From contig NZ_ALVT01000034.1 of assembly GCF_000517105.1 (NCBI RefSeq), forward strand, positions 336,610 through 400,609: 64,000 nucleotides of DNA. The letters run 5' to 3'. This document shows positions 18,237-27,591 of the stretch, in pieces. This DNA is from Fischerella sp. PCC 9605. GTDB lineage: Bacteria; Cyanobacteriota; Cyanobacteriia; Cyanobacteriales; Nostocaceae. The first letter of the stretch is position 1. Every line of letters begins with the position of its first letter. The notes under the pieces are model-generated. The model did no database searches. It worked only from the letters and a program-made list of their open reading frames with translations, and was not told the DNA's origin. The translations under genes and the position numbers were made by a program.

Positions 18237-18393
18237 TCCACAAGAGATTTTTGGATACTTTTTTATTTGGAAGTCCCTTATCTTCCGTAGGTGCGCCATA
18301 TTCAATTGACACCTTCATGAGGCTAAACACAAGTGAGTGACACAGCTTGTTACCTAGAAGTATCAAGGAAGTATCAAGAAGAAAAAAGATGTG

Positions 18394-18693
18394 TTAGGGA
18401 GTAGTTGCTGGTGGTGTAGTCTCATCTTGTGGATCTGTTGGTGTTGGAGTGGTTGCTGGTGGTGTCTCATATTGTGGAACTGCTGGTGTTGGAGTAGTTG
18501 CTGGCGGAGTCTCATCTTGTGGAACTGCTGGTGTTGGAGTAGTTGCTGGTGTAGTCTCATCTTGTGGAACTGCTGGTGCTGGAGTAGTTGCTGGTGGTGC
18601 AGTTGTTGGGGTTTCTGCAGCAGGTTCACAGGCTGCTATAAGTATGTTCAGTCCAACTGCTGAAGCTAGAAAAATCAATTTTTTTGTGTTCAT
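18394..18693 (-). CDS. Repeat-bearing lipoprotein
   Basis: A 99-residue lipoprotein. The signal peptide ends at lipobox LIAAC (Cys22), and the mature protein consists almost wholly of 14-16 residue repeats of the form ATTPTPAVPQDETPP, about four copies with small changes (QYE, TDPQDE). The repeats are near-identical in DNA, so slippage is expected. It is likely an unstructured surface-tethered stalk. It is the longer partner of the 40-residue lipoprotein at 17742. Confidence 0.7.
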   Translation of the reverse strand: MNTKKLIFLASAVGLNILIAACEPAAETPTTAPPATTPAPAVPQDETTPATTPTPAVPQDETPPATTPTPAVPQYETPPATTPTPTDPQDETTPPATTP

Positions 18694-18714
18694 AACTCCT
18701 ATGAATGAAAATCA

Positions 18715-18885
18715 AAGTGACAAACAAGGCAATGACTTCTTGAGGATGAGCAAAGAAGCTGTTTCAAGAATTGCTTTATCCTGAGTGATTTCAAAATGCT
18801 TTACATCCATCCATAGTTGAAACTTCTCCAATTACACCCTCAAAATTCCATACCAAACAAATCCAAGAAATAGAGAATCGCAGGT
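18715..18885. repeat. Second copy of duplicated segment (first at about 17880-18095)
   Basis: Matches such as TTTACATCCA, CTTCTCCAATT and a long shared CAAAATTCCATACCAAA stretch run in the same order in both places. The copy here has an internal deletion of about 40 bases. Together with the two lipoprotein genes this shows a tandem duplication of roughly 0.8 kb. Confidence 0.7.
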
Positions 18886-18906
18886 AGGTGCGATCGCTGT
18901 TGTTAC

Positions 18907-20607
18907 TTATCTGCTCAAAGATACGGAATGCATTTCATCTACACTCTCAAAGAGATTGATTTTTTGCAGATATGCCCAAAGCTTGGAGACATCAGCAGGC
19001 TGGGTACGATAACCGATATAGCCATCTGGGCGAATCAGATAAAGGCACTCGCCTGTGGCACTGTAGCGATGATGACACTTGCCTTGAGGGTCAAGTAGTA
19101 TTGATTTGAACCACTCTAACTCCTCTGGTATTAGGGAATTCAACAGCACGATATGCACGTCTATGCGATCGCGAAATTTTTCCTCAACTTCTTGAGCTAT
19201 CTGGCTCAATTTGGCACAATTCACCTTTTGTGCAACTTTGCCGCCAAACAATAAAAGGTTGTGTTTCAAATCAGACAATACTTGGAATAAACGTTTTGCA
19301 CCATCTACTGTCTCAATCATGACATCGGGGGCGCGATCGCCAGCTTTCGGTTGAGTACGAAAATCCCACCAATCTCTTAGACTTGGTTCGTTTGGGTGCA
19401 AATGTATCGGCAATGGGTGGTTTTCTTGGACAATGGGACTATTCCGATAATTCACATTCAGCTCGGACACGGTATTACGGATGCGTTGTTGGACACTCTC
19501 AAAGCTGGTAGCAAATTTAGCAATACGATCGCGTGCTTGCGTGAAAATCGGGTTGCGTACAGTTATTGCTCGTGTAGCCAATCCTGTAGCAGCTAGTAAA
19601 GATTTCGAGATTGGTTCGCGTTCCGCCTGATATGAGTCGAGTAACTCTGCTCTTGCCTGGTTTTGGATAACTAAAGCTAGCTTCCAAGCCAGATTATAGG
19701 CATCTTGCAGACCCGTATTCATTCCCTGACCACCAACTGGACTGTGGGAAGATAAAGCATCACCCGCAACAAAGACACGACCTGCTCGACACTTGCCAAC
19801 CATCCGCTGACGAATGCGGAAGGTGCTTGTCCACAACGGGTTAGTCAATTGGGTTTCGAGACGCGATCGCTCATGAGCGAGTTGCTCAAACACTTTCAAA
19901 TCCGGGTCTTCAGGTAGCGATCTATCGGGTGGTAAGTCCGCAATAACTCGCCAATAGTTCTCCTCTGGTAGTGGAAAAACTGCAAACACGCCATCAGAAT
20001 TAAGAAATATGTGAACCTCGTTGGGTGATAGACTCCAATTAGTCTCCGCATCGGCTAAGATAAACAAGCCTGGAATATTAGCGCCTTCATCCACTAGACC
20101 AGCTTCCTGACGGATAGTACTACGCGCGCCGTCACAACCAATCAACCAAGACGCTCTACAATGTTCCTCTCGTCCATCAGGATGGCAGAGTGTAGCAGTA
20201 ACACCATCAGCATCTTGCTTAAGACCAGTGAAGGTGACAGACCGCTCAATTTTGACGCCGAGGTTTTCAACCAATCGTCCCAGAATGTCTTCTGTCTGAG
20301 ACTGTGGTAGACACAGAACTAACGGCAAGAAAGAATCGAGCCGATCTAAGGGTAAGTTAACAATGCGTTTGCGATCGGCATAAAAATTAAATTGGTTCAG
20401 CTTGCGACCGCGTTTCATTGCTTCTTCAGCTATACCCAAGTGGTCAAAGATTTCTAAGGTACGAGCAAAAACTGCTATTGCTTTACTCGTTTTGGAGGGT
20501 TCCGGGTTTTTATCAACTAGACGCGGCTTGATGCCATACCTAGCTAATTGTGCAGCTAATAGTAAGCCTGTCGGTCCAGCTCCCACGATTAGTATATCAA
20601 CCGACAT
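18907..20607 (-). CDS. FAD-binding aromatic-type monooxygenase (PHBH fold, with thioredoxin-like tail)
   Basis: A 566-residue class A flavoprotein monooxygenase. GAGPTG at residues 9-14 binds the ADP of FAD. The DG motif is seen as GCDGARSTIR. The GD motif is VFVAGDALSSHSPVGGQG, followed by MNTGLQDAYNLAWKL. The last about 140 residues form the thioredoxin-like domain of phenol-hydroxylase/TfdB-type enzymes (ending around RPDGYIGYR). The start is set at 20607, not 20625, because AGGAGGT lies just before it. That start is inside the rhodopsin gene, whose stop is at 20597, so the two overlap by 11 bases and are translationally coupled. The substrate is unknown; its place behind a rhodopsin and two Rieske proteins suggests a carotenoid- or tetrapyrrole-related or light-controlled oxidation. 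This is inference. Confidence 0.9.
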   Translation of the reverse strand: MSVDILIVGAGPTGLLLAAQLARYGIKPRLVDKNPEPSKTSKAIAVFARTLEIFDHLGIAEEAMKRGRKLNQFNFYADRKRIVNLPLDRLDSFLPLVLCLPQSQTEDILGRLVENLGVKIERSVTFTGLKQDADGVTATLCHPDGREEHCRASWLIGCDGARSTIRQEAGLVDEGANIPGLFILADAETNWSLSPNEVHIFLNSDGVFAVFPLPEENYWRVIADLPPDRSLPEDPDLKVFEQLAHERSRLETQLTNPLWTSTFRIRQRMVGKCRAGRVFVAGDALSSHSPVGGQGMNTGLQDAYNLAWKLALVIQNQARAELLDSYQAEREPISKSLLAATGLATRAITVRNPIFTQARDRIAKFATSFESVQQRIRNTVSELNVNYRNSPIVQENHPLPIHLHPNEPSLRDWWDFRTQPKAGDRAPDVMIETVDGAKRLFQVLSDLKHNLLLFGGKVAQKVNCAKLSQIAQEVEEKFRDRIDVHIVLLNSLIPEELEWFKSILLDPQGKCHHRYSATGECLYLIRPDGYIGYRTQPADVSKLWAYLQKINLFESVDEMHSVSLSR

Positions 20608-21430
20608 CAGTACCTCCTGATTCATATCGCGTTCTTCTTAACTGCGATCGCCTTGGTTTTGCCACAACGGTTGCGAATCCTAGCATCCGCATCACACCAC
20701 CTACACTCTCATCAACGCGAGTTTGCGTATCAGGACTACTAAGATTGCGTAAGCCATGTAAATCTAAGAAGCTAAATCCCACTTTGGAGAAGAAGGGAAT
20801 GAGGCAGAACAGAAACGTATCCACAGTTTGATCGAAAACTCTAAAACCTGAAGGGCCGAGAATCCACACAATTGGATAGCAAATCCACAGCACTGTGAAA
20901 TAGGTAGCAATTCTGTTATAGAAACTACTGAGAGCTGAGTCTTGACTGCTAGCCTTGGCACGCAACGGCCCCCAAATTCCTCCCAAAATGACTAAAAAAG
21001 CAACGACACCGTTGATGTACCACAAGTATCTCACCCAAGGTACGACGGAGAGATCGGCAACTAAACCACAGACGACGACAATGACTTGGGTAGCCATTAA
21101 GGAGGCAATCAGCGTCCAGTCTTTTTTATGGTGACGATGCATTGCTGTCCAAGACAAGGCTAATAGCAACAACGGCGTGGTAACAACCCAGTCTATGTAG
21201 CGAGCAAAATGAGTGATCTGTCCCGCAACTGGAATCTTTCCCTGCTCTAAAACCACACCTGGTAAAACCATTGACAAATAAGCTAGTCCTGACCAAATCG
21301 GGATAAAGGCGGCAACTAAATACTCGTATCTGGGGACACCGCGAGGATTTCTACCTAGCAAGATAAAGTGGATCGCACCGATCGCCATACCTGCAACGTA
21401 AAGCCAATGCCAAAAATCCTGCCAATCCAT
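20597..21430 (-). CDS. Microbial sensory rhodopsin (Anabaena sensory rhodopsin homologue)
   Basis: A 277-residue seven-helix retinal protein. The retinal Schiff-base Lys is Lys216 (FFSKVGFSFLDLHGLRNL). The counter-ion Asp80 lies in YIDWVVTTPLL. The bacteriorhodopsin Asp212 position is Pro212, the unusual residue that also marks Anabaena sensory rhodopsin. The internal proton-donor position (BR Asp96) is Ala91, so a proton pump is unlikely. Helix G is followed by a basic cytoplasmic tail of about 45 residues with KPRRSQLRRTR, longer than needed for the fold. The FAD monooxygenase begins within its last codons. The transducer homologue is 12 kb away rather than adjacent as in Anabaena. Confidence 0.95.
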   Translation of the reverse strand: MDWQDFWHWLYVAGMAIGAIHFILLGRNPRGVPRYEYLVAAFIPIWSGLAYLSMVLPGVVLEQGKIPVAGQITHFARYIDWVVTTPLLLLALSWTAMHRHHKKDWTLIASLMATQVIVVVCGLVADLSVVPWVRYLWYINGVVAFLVILGGIWGPLRAKASSQDSALSSFYNRIATYFTVLWICYPIVWILGPSGFRVFDQTVDTFLFCLIPFFSKVGFSFLDLHGLRNLSSPDTQTRVDESVGGVMRMLGFATVVAKPRRSQLRRTRYESGGTDVG

Positions 21431-21978
21431 AAAGTACCTCTAAGTAAAATTCCTTAAAATCAAGGAATATAAATTCCTGATAGTGAGAAATCAAGGGCTG
21501 AGTTTTTCATGTTTATTTTGTTCCAGCTAGCAAAAAACTAAAGAATATTGTTTCTTTGAACTTCCATCAGCAGAGAGAATTCCAGTAGAAAACAGTTTGT
21601 GCTTTGAGTTACACAGGATTGCAATTCATTTATTTCTAGCATTGAGAACAAATGTGATTAAAAAGTGACTGCAAAAAAATTTCTACAGGTGAGAAATTAA
21701 GAGAAGTTAAGTAGCTGGAAATTGTGCCTTTGCCGAAATCACCAGCGAAAACCTTAACTGAACTGTATTGCTCTAAAATCGGGGAGTGGATGTGTGAAAA
21801 CGCCCAAACAATTCAGCCAAATGCTGTTGGTGTGGCACTGAAGTGTCAAAATTCCCAAAAAAAAGCGCCAGCAGTTGCTGGGCTATCAAAACTATAGTTG
21901 ACAGTATTACATGATACTCTCCCCTAAAAAGAAGTAGTTGCCAAATTGCCGGATAGAGGGGCGATTTTACACCAATTT
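21431..21978. other. Long leader region upstream of the rhodopsin
   Basis: About 550 bases without a convincing gene on the minus strand, so the rhodopsin probably has its own promoter here. A 35-codon plus-strand frame (21790-21897, preceded by GGGGAG) is possible but unsupported. I see no clear operator. Confidence 0.4.
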
Positions 21979-22224
21979 CTAATCTTGACTTTCTTTAGGG
22001 ACACACCACTGACCGACTGAATCAATTTTTGCCTGCTGTATTAATTCTGAAACTTGCAGTTGATTACATTTGTAATTGTCTGCTAATAATTGCGTAGCTT
22101 GATTTATTGCATCATTCGCAGATACGCCAAAAGTCATAATTTCTTCATCTTTATTACCTGTTATTTTCTCAATTGGAACAATACAAACGTATTGCGGTTC
22201 ATTCGGTCTGATTTCTTGCACCAT
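21979..22224 (-). CDS. Small soluble protein of unknown function
   Basis: An 81-residue protein (start at the second ATG, preceded by AGAGG) reading like a compact alpha/beta domain: PQYVCIVPIEKITG, then SANDAINQATQLLADNY, then a Cys-containing end. No family is recognised. It begins 30 bases after the Rieske/PaO-like gene ends, so it is probably the third gene of that operon. Confidence 0.6.
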   Translation of the reverse strand: MVQEIRPNEPQYVCIVPIEKITGNKDEEIMTFGVSANDAINQATQLLADNYKCNQLQVSELIQQAKIDSVGQWCVPKESQD

Positions 22225-22254
22225 TGCTTGCCTCTTTTTATGTTGCATGCCATC

Positions 22255-23619
22255 TTAACTACGTTGGTAGGAACGCTCAAAATGAGTTTTGAATTTTTCC
22301 ACTACACCTGCTAAAGCCGCTGTTGACAAAAAAGCCAACACAGCCATTAGTTTGTGACTGAAAGAGCTACTATCTATCACAATTGCCAAACCTGCTATGC
22401 CAATCGCCATACTTACCAATGTTTGTTTCAGCCTCATTGTTACCTGATAAGCTCTCTGACAAGAACTACAGTTCTGGGTGTGCCGTGAAAATCGGTCTGC
22501 CAGCATCGGCTGATTTGTCCTTGTGCCCACGCTTGCAGGTTTGATGGTGGAATAGCCTTCGTAAAACGGTAAGGTAAAACCAAATTTGTCAAGCCACTTG
22601 CGGTACTCAATCACTAGTGGATCGCAGGTTTTGAGAGGCAAGTATATTTCTTTGAGGCTTCGTCCCAACCGCTCGATCTGTTGCTCTACTCCTACAATGA
22701 TTGGTAAATCCTGCTCCAATATTTTGTTCTGATTCAAGTGTTCGAGCCATCGAGGTTTTAGTTTGATTGCCCAAGTGAAAAAGTTGCTGTATATTCTGGC
22801 TAGAAGACGACAACGACCCTTGCCCAGAGGGAGCGAATAAAAAGCTTGCCCAACACACCTATCTTGCTCTTTAAACTCAATTTTGTGATGAACTAAGTTT
22901 GGAGCAACGAAATCAATGTATCTCCACATCTCATTAGGGTTACGAGTTCGCCGCCACCTTCCTCTAATTTTCTGTGCTGAACTCTCGATGATTTCCATAT
23001 CCAGTGGTTGGGCGTCTTTGCGATCGCCTAGACGGCTACCGTGATGGCTGATAGGGGCGTGAGCCGGATCTATGAAGTTCTCTACTAAATATGTTTGGTC
23101 GTAAGGTAGATCTACCATACAGTCTAGGTGTACGAATTCCGGCTTGTCCAATGCTGCGATCGTTGGGATACGCTCTACATCAGCTGCTTCTGCTTCACCA
23201 GGCCACACCCAAACAATGCCTTGCCGTTCTATCACCTTCAAGGATGGCACGCGAGCTTTTGCTGGAATTTTGGCATCTGCTGGCAACTGGGGAATGTGCA
23301 AACATTTACCATCACTGCCAAACTGCCAACCGTGATACAAGCACTCTATCTTACCGTCAATAACCCTGCCATCAGAAAGTTTGGCGGCGCGGTGACAGCA
23401 ACAATCCGCCAAACACGCAAGGTTTCCATGCTCGTCTTTGAACAATACAAATGCTTCATCGTACAAAGAAAAACTATATGGACGGTCTGCTGGCAGATCT
23501 TGAATAAAGGTTACAGGATACCAAAAGTTTCTCCAATTAAACTTTTGATCAACCTCAGCCATCTCTGCGGTAGTATTTTTTGGAACTTCCTGTTTTTCTA
23601 AATTAATATCTAGTTTCAT
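22255..23619 (-). CDS. Rieske non-haem iron oxygenase, PaO/Tic55/CAO-like
   Basis: A 454-residue membrane-associated oxygenase. The Rieske [2Fe-2S] site is C74-C-H76 and C93-LY-H96 (CLYHGW). The mononuclear iron site is D184PAH187APISH192 within VENFIDPAHAPISHHG. A CxxC (NCSSCQRAY) precedes two C-terminal hydrophobic helices. This layout is that of pheophorbide a oxygenase, Tic55, protochlorophyllide-dependent PTC52 and relatives, which oxidise chlorophyll-type or other hydrophobic substrates using ferredoxin electrons. Cyanobacterial members are mostly uncharacterised. Start at 23619; the upstream gene ends 36 bases before, so both form an operon. Confidence 0.9.
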   Translation of the reverse strand: MKLDINLEKQEVPKNTTAEMAEVDQKFNWRNFWYPVTFIQDLPADRPYSFSLYDEAFVLFKDEHGNLACLADCCCHRAAKLSDGRVIDGKIECLYHGWQFGSDGKCLHIPQLPADAKIPAKARVPSLKVIERQGIVWVWPGEAEAADVERIPTIAALDKPEFVHLDCMVDLPYDQTYLVENFIDPAHAPISHHGSRLGDRKDAQPLDMEIIESSAQKIRGRWRRTRNPNEMWRYIDFVAPNLVHHKIEFKEQDRCVGQAFYSLPLGKGRCRLLARIYSNFFTWAIKLKPRWLEHLNQNKILEQDLPIIVGVEQQIERLGRSLKEIYLPLKTCDPLVIEYRKWLDKFGFTLPFYEGYSTIKPASVGTRTNQPMLADRFSRHTQNCSSCQRAYQVTMRLKQTLVSMAIGIAGLAIVIDSSSFSHKLMAVLAFLSTAALAGVVEKFKTHFERSYQRS

Positions 23620-23655
23620 AACATACCCCCATCGCCCTACTCTCACTGGGCAAAG

Positions 23656-25419
23656 TTAGGAATCTTCAAATAAGCGATCGCCCCGATGCAATCGCTCAGC
23701 CATTTGATAAGTTTGTCCTTGCGATCGCATGGTTGGTGCATGGGCTGCCAAATACCGCACTGCTGCAATCAATACCTGTATTCCTGCTGTTGTATTGCGC
23801 AGCAAATTATACTGGCGAAATGCGGCTTCGATTTCTTGAATAACATGAAAGCTACGGTCTTCTCGCAATAGCAATTTACCCACTACTGCTAAAAGTCGGT
23901 CAGGATTTCCACCACTGTACAGGTAACGGGCGACTAATGCACCTGCTTCATTCACCTGTTGCTGCCGATTCAGCAATTCTGGGAGTTCATCCAGCAAAGT
24001 TTCTGGGTTGTCTACGGTCTGATTTGCTTCTGGTAAACGTGCTGGTGGCACATTCAAAAAGCGGTTGAGATACACGCTCATGGCTGCGTCGAAGACTCCC
24101 CGCAATAACGACACACAAGCAACTCGCCGCAATCCTTGATGAACGGCATTGGCAAAGGTAAAAGAATGATGTGCCGTATCCCAATCCCCAAAGTCGTTGT
24201 TGGTGTGGAAGCGAGCAATTCGCAACGCTGCTGCATAAGCAACAACACCTGCTAATTCTTCCTCACTGCAACCAGATCGCAGTGCTTCTAACAGAGAATC
24301 TGCGATCGCTTGGGCATCCTCACCTAATAGTACTAATACTAATTTCTCACGACCAGACCACGTTCCTCGCCGATTTCGTCCTGACTCTAACGCTGCTGGC
24401 AACTCCGCAAAAGCACGATCCAAAATTGCAACCAAATCTACCGGATAACGCCAGGAATTTGACTCTTCCATACGTTCAGCGCTGGCATATTCAGCAACTA
24501 AGCTCGTCAGAACTGATTCTGCATTCTGCCAACCCGTAGCATCAAGAGCTTCCAGGGCTTTATTGGTAAAATCGATCGCATGACCAACATCAATGTAGCG
24601 ATGATCTGTTGCAGCGGTAAACAACATCTCGGCAATTTGTTTTTGATCGGCACCTCCACGCACTGCTGACACCAAACACCGTTCTGCACCTTCTGCATCT
24701 CGCACTTCAATAAACTGGCGGAACCATCTTTTCAAGGTGTCTATGTCTGGTGTAGATGTCGGCAGTGGGTGAACTTCAAAACGTGGTGGTTGACCTGTAC
24801 AATCACGCGCCACAGCCGCAAGACCGTGATAAAGGGCGCGGGGTCGGTCTTCCGGGTCAAGGTAGGGCAATAGATTCATCATACAAGTGTGCATAGTCAA
24901 ACCTGCTCCCCAGCCTGCTTTCCGGTAACGTACCCCAAAATCAAGCCCGATGCGGAATGGGTCTGTTGGTTCGACACCTGCATCCAACAGGGCAATCACC
25001 GACTTGGCAATGACTAAGGAGATACCCTGTTCTAAACCATCTTGGAGACGCTGGTGCTGATGAGTCTGCGGATCTGCATGAGGTGCCAGATCCACCCATA
25101 CCTCACCATCGCGAATCTCTACAGGGAAAGCACGTACATCATCGGCCCAAGCATCAAAAGTACCGCCACTAGCAAGGTCAAAACGGGCATGATGCCAGTG
25201 ACAAGTCAAAATACAGTCTTTAACCGTGCCTCGGTGTAAAGGAAAGCCCATATGGGGGCAACGGTTATCAATCGCATAAATTTTTTCACCCTGGCTGAAA
25301 AGAGCGATCGCCTGTCCTTCAGTGTAAATAACTTGACAACCAGCAGCTTTTACGTCGGTAACTTGAGCAACGCGCACATAATGTTGAGTATTAGTGGTTG
25401 CTTCCAAAGCTTGAGCCAT
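23656..25419 (-). CDS. Rieske [2Fe-2S] domain fused to a large helical domain
   Basis: A 587-residue protein. Residues about 13-115 form a Rieske ferredoxin domain with CPHMGFPL (C54, H56) and CHWHHARFD (C73, H76). The remaining about 450 residues are a long helix-rich, His-containing region (HRYIDVGHAIDF, RFHTNNDFGDWDTAHHSF, FANAVHQGLRR) that I cannot assign with certainty. Its spaced histidines resemble questin-oxidase-like Baeyer-Villiger proteins. The start is at MAQALEA because GGAGGAGG lies 8 bases before it. It leads the oxygenase operon. A degenerate recombinase transposon lies directly upstream and may have replaced or displaced its promoter. Confidence 0.85.
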   Translation of the reverse strand: MAQALEATTNTQHYVRVAQVTDVKAAGCQVIYTEGQAIALFSQGEKIYAIDNRCPHMGFPLHRGTVKDCILTCHWHHARFDLASGGTFDAWADDVRAFPVEIRDGEVWVDLAPHADPQTHQHQRLQDGLEQGISLVIAKSVIALLDAGVEPTDPFRIGLDFGVRYRKAGWGAGLTMHTCMMNLLPYLDPEDRPRALYHGLAAVARDCTGQPPRFEVHPLPTSTPDIDTLKRWFRQFIEVRDAEGAERCLVSAVRGGADQKQIAEMLFTAATDHRYIDVGHAIDFTNKALEALDATGWQNAESVLTSLVAEYASAERMEESNSWRYPVDLVAILDRAFAELPAALESGRNRRGTWSGREKLVLVLLGEDAQAIADSLLEALRSGCSEEELAGVVAYAAALRIARFHTNNDFGDWDTAHHSFTFANAVHQGLRRVACVSLLRGVFDAAMSVYLNRFLNVPPARLPEANQTVDNPETLLDELPELLNRQQQVNEAGALVARYLYSGGNPDRLLAVVGKLLLREDRSFHVIQEIEAAFRQYNLLRNTTAGIQVLIAAVRYLAAHAPTMRSQGQTYQMAERLHRGDRLFEDS

Positions 25420-25499
25420 GTTGCACCTCCTCCTTTGATTGGGCATCTTGATACTCCTTTCAAAAACGCAAGTTCTGGAGTTCTCCAGCTTTGAGCTTT

Positions 25500-25995
25500 T
25501 GGAATTGTAAGAGTGTATCGGGAAGGTTAGGAAACGTAGCCCGGTTGGTCATCCTGCTAATGTCGTGCGGTTTGAATGTGCGAGCGTAGATCCTGGGGGT
25601 GAAAGTTCTAAAAGCTGGGCAACTTGAGGAACCGTAAGATCCGGGAAACCGCGCGGGTTGATGATGGTCAGAGCTTGTAGGTTTGTGAGAATATGTTAGT
25701 TCATCGTGACTGTAGTGTTGCTGTGGTATTTGGCCGATTTGGGTTTAAACGTTGTTCCTGATTGTGGCGGATGAGGTTGTTCAGTGTGTGGCGATTTTGC
25801 CCGCTTGATTCGATAGGTTGCTCGTCGTTCGATTCGTGAGGGCTTTGGAGGCTGCTGCTTAGTTCTGTGTGGTTGGCTGGGTGGTGCGAGTGTGAGTGTT
25901 AGTCATGTGTCACGGATTTTTGAGGTAGCTTTGAGTTTAGCGTACGTGAGCGTGTTTTGGGATGTTGCGTGTATTTTGCGGGTAGGTGGCGTTTC
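25500..25995. other. G/T-rich, gene-free decayed region
   Basis: No frame of note. The plus strand is strikingly rich in G and T with few A. It follows the recognisable part of the recombinase relic, so it is probably its unrecognisably decayed 3' end and the transposon flank. The promoter of the Rieske operon should lie in its first part. Confidence 0.45.
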
Positions 25996-27494
25996 TCACG
26001 TGGCTCTGTGTCCGATTGCGTGGTGGCGTAGCGGATAGGTGGTTGGTTCTGTGCTGCCCTGTGCCGTCGATGGGGTGGTATTGATTGTCAGTTGATCGAC
26101 GTTCTGCCTCGATGTTTGTGGTTGGACGGCGCACAGCAATTGCTTCGGCCAGGTTATCACGTCCGCACAGGCGCACACGCTACTCTCGCGCCCTACGTCA
26201 AGGGGTACAAACGCTGTAACTGTCTCTGCTTGTGCTACTTGGTACTGTAAACGTTGTATTTGTTGAGAGTGCGCTCGTTCCACTGTTCATGTAGCTGCTT
26301 TGGGTTTTGCACGCTTTGTGATAACATCTAGCTTCCTACAAGTGTGAGCAAAAGCGGGATATCCACGGATCTGCTTTATTTGCAGTACATTCATTCTAAC
26401 AGGACCGAACTGATCGCTGTCGAAGGAGTTACAAATATACGGGGTTGCGCCTTTGTACTGGACAACCATCTTGTGGACATTCACACAGTACAGTAAACTA
26501 TCCCATGCAGTAATGCTGCACCAGGGGCGAGGGATACAGCGTTTATTATCCTTCAGCTTTACTCAGATGTTTCCATAAGCGGTGCCTGATTACGCTCGTA
26601 GGTTTGCAATGTGATGTATGGTCGTACGTCATTGACTCGGATTTTCCATTCGGCCATTGGCAATTGCTTTTGTTGTGGCTGATTTGAAACCAAACCACGT
26701 TTGAGAGTACGTGTACGTCCATATACAAATGCACCAGCGTAGGCAGGATTTTTCAGAATTGAGATGATACTTGCCACGCTAGGCTTGCGCCAGAAAATAT
26801 CACCAAAGCGATTTCTCCGTGGAAGCAACAGCCCTTCACTGTTGAACGTCTGCAACACTTTGGAAGCTGACTTACGTTGCCCAAAAATCTCAAACACTAA
26901 GTTAATTCGGTTAATCACCTCACGATTTGGGTCTTTCTGCACCACTCCCCATTCATCACGAACCCAAACCCACAGGTAAGGTGAGTGCCAGTTCACCACG
27001 CCTGGCTTTGCTAAGAATCCCAGCACTTAAGCGGGAACGAATCGTATGCAACTCTACTTCGGAAATTTGTCCTTTGAGTCCCAACAATAATCGACACATT
27101 GGCACTACTTGGATCATAAACCCCATCTCTGTCAGCAATCAAACAACCTCTGTAACCACACAAGTCCAGCAAGGGATACCAATCTGAGCAATTACGTGAC
27201 AGGCGAGTAACATCATAAGAGAGGATAATCCCTACTAATCCTAAAGTTACCTGGGCTAACAGTTCTTTAAAGCCTGGTCGCTGTTCTGCGCTGGCGGCGG
27301 TAATACCTAGATCAGTGTCAATTACCTCAATGTTATTATCCGACCAGCCCAGTTCTATAGCTCGCTGACGCAGAGCGTATTGCAGACGCAAACTCTCCTG
27401 ATTGCTGATTAATTGATGTGGGGTAGACTGACGAATGTAGATTATCGCTTTGCGGGTTCAGGTGTTGGAGTGTTACTAGCTCTGAGGTACTCAT
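25996..27494 (-). pseudogene. Large serine recombinase of a transposon, multiply broken
   Basis: Pieces of one serine recombinase follow in order in different frames. Start ATG 27494 (GGAGG before it) gives MSTSELVTLQHLN. A shift gives IIYIRQSTPHQ with the catalytic Ser, then the resolvase core (GIILSYDVTRLSRNCSDWYP). A further shift leads to LLLGLKGQISEVELHTIRSR. Another leads to the recombinase domain (VFEIFGQRKSASKVLQTFNS, ILKNPAYAGAFVYGR). A stop-ridden stretch with PGAALLHGIVYC leads to the zinc-ribbon segment HKMVVQYKGATPYICN, and last comes a coiled-coil remnant (QQIQRLQYQVAQAE). At least four frameshifts plus stops make it dead. Confidence 0.88.
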
Positions 27495-27591
27495 AAATTA
27501 CCTCCTGGAAGACGGTTTGTAGTTCGTCTGTGATTACTTCTTGGAGTGCTGGGGTGAGGCGTTCCCAGATCTCACGGGGTGGGATTGACAT
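27442..27591 (-). CDS. Small transposon-associated ORF (49 aa)
   Basis: A 49-residue frame (MSIPPREIWERLTPALQEV...) that is helix-rich and overlaps the recombinase start. It is the short middle gene normally found just before this recombinase type, in which a DUF5372-like ORF, a short ORF and the recombinase follow each other. It is uninterrupted, unlike the recombinase. Its function in the element is unknown. Confidence 0.5.
   Translation of the reverse strand: MSIPPREIWERLTPALQEVITDELQTVFQEVIYEYLRASNTPTPEPAKR

Noticed and set aside
18391-18784. Plus-strand Cys/Trp-rich and Gly/Val-rich frames
   Set aside because: Mirror translations of the minus-strand Pro/Thr repeat lipoprotein gene.
20597-21430. 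Light-driven proton pump
   Set aside because: The donor position is Ala91 and the Asp212 position is Pro, as in the Anabaena sensory type.
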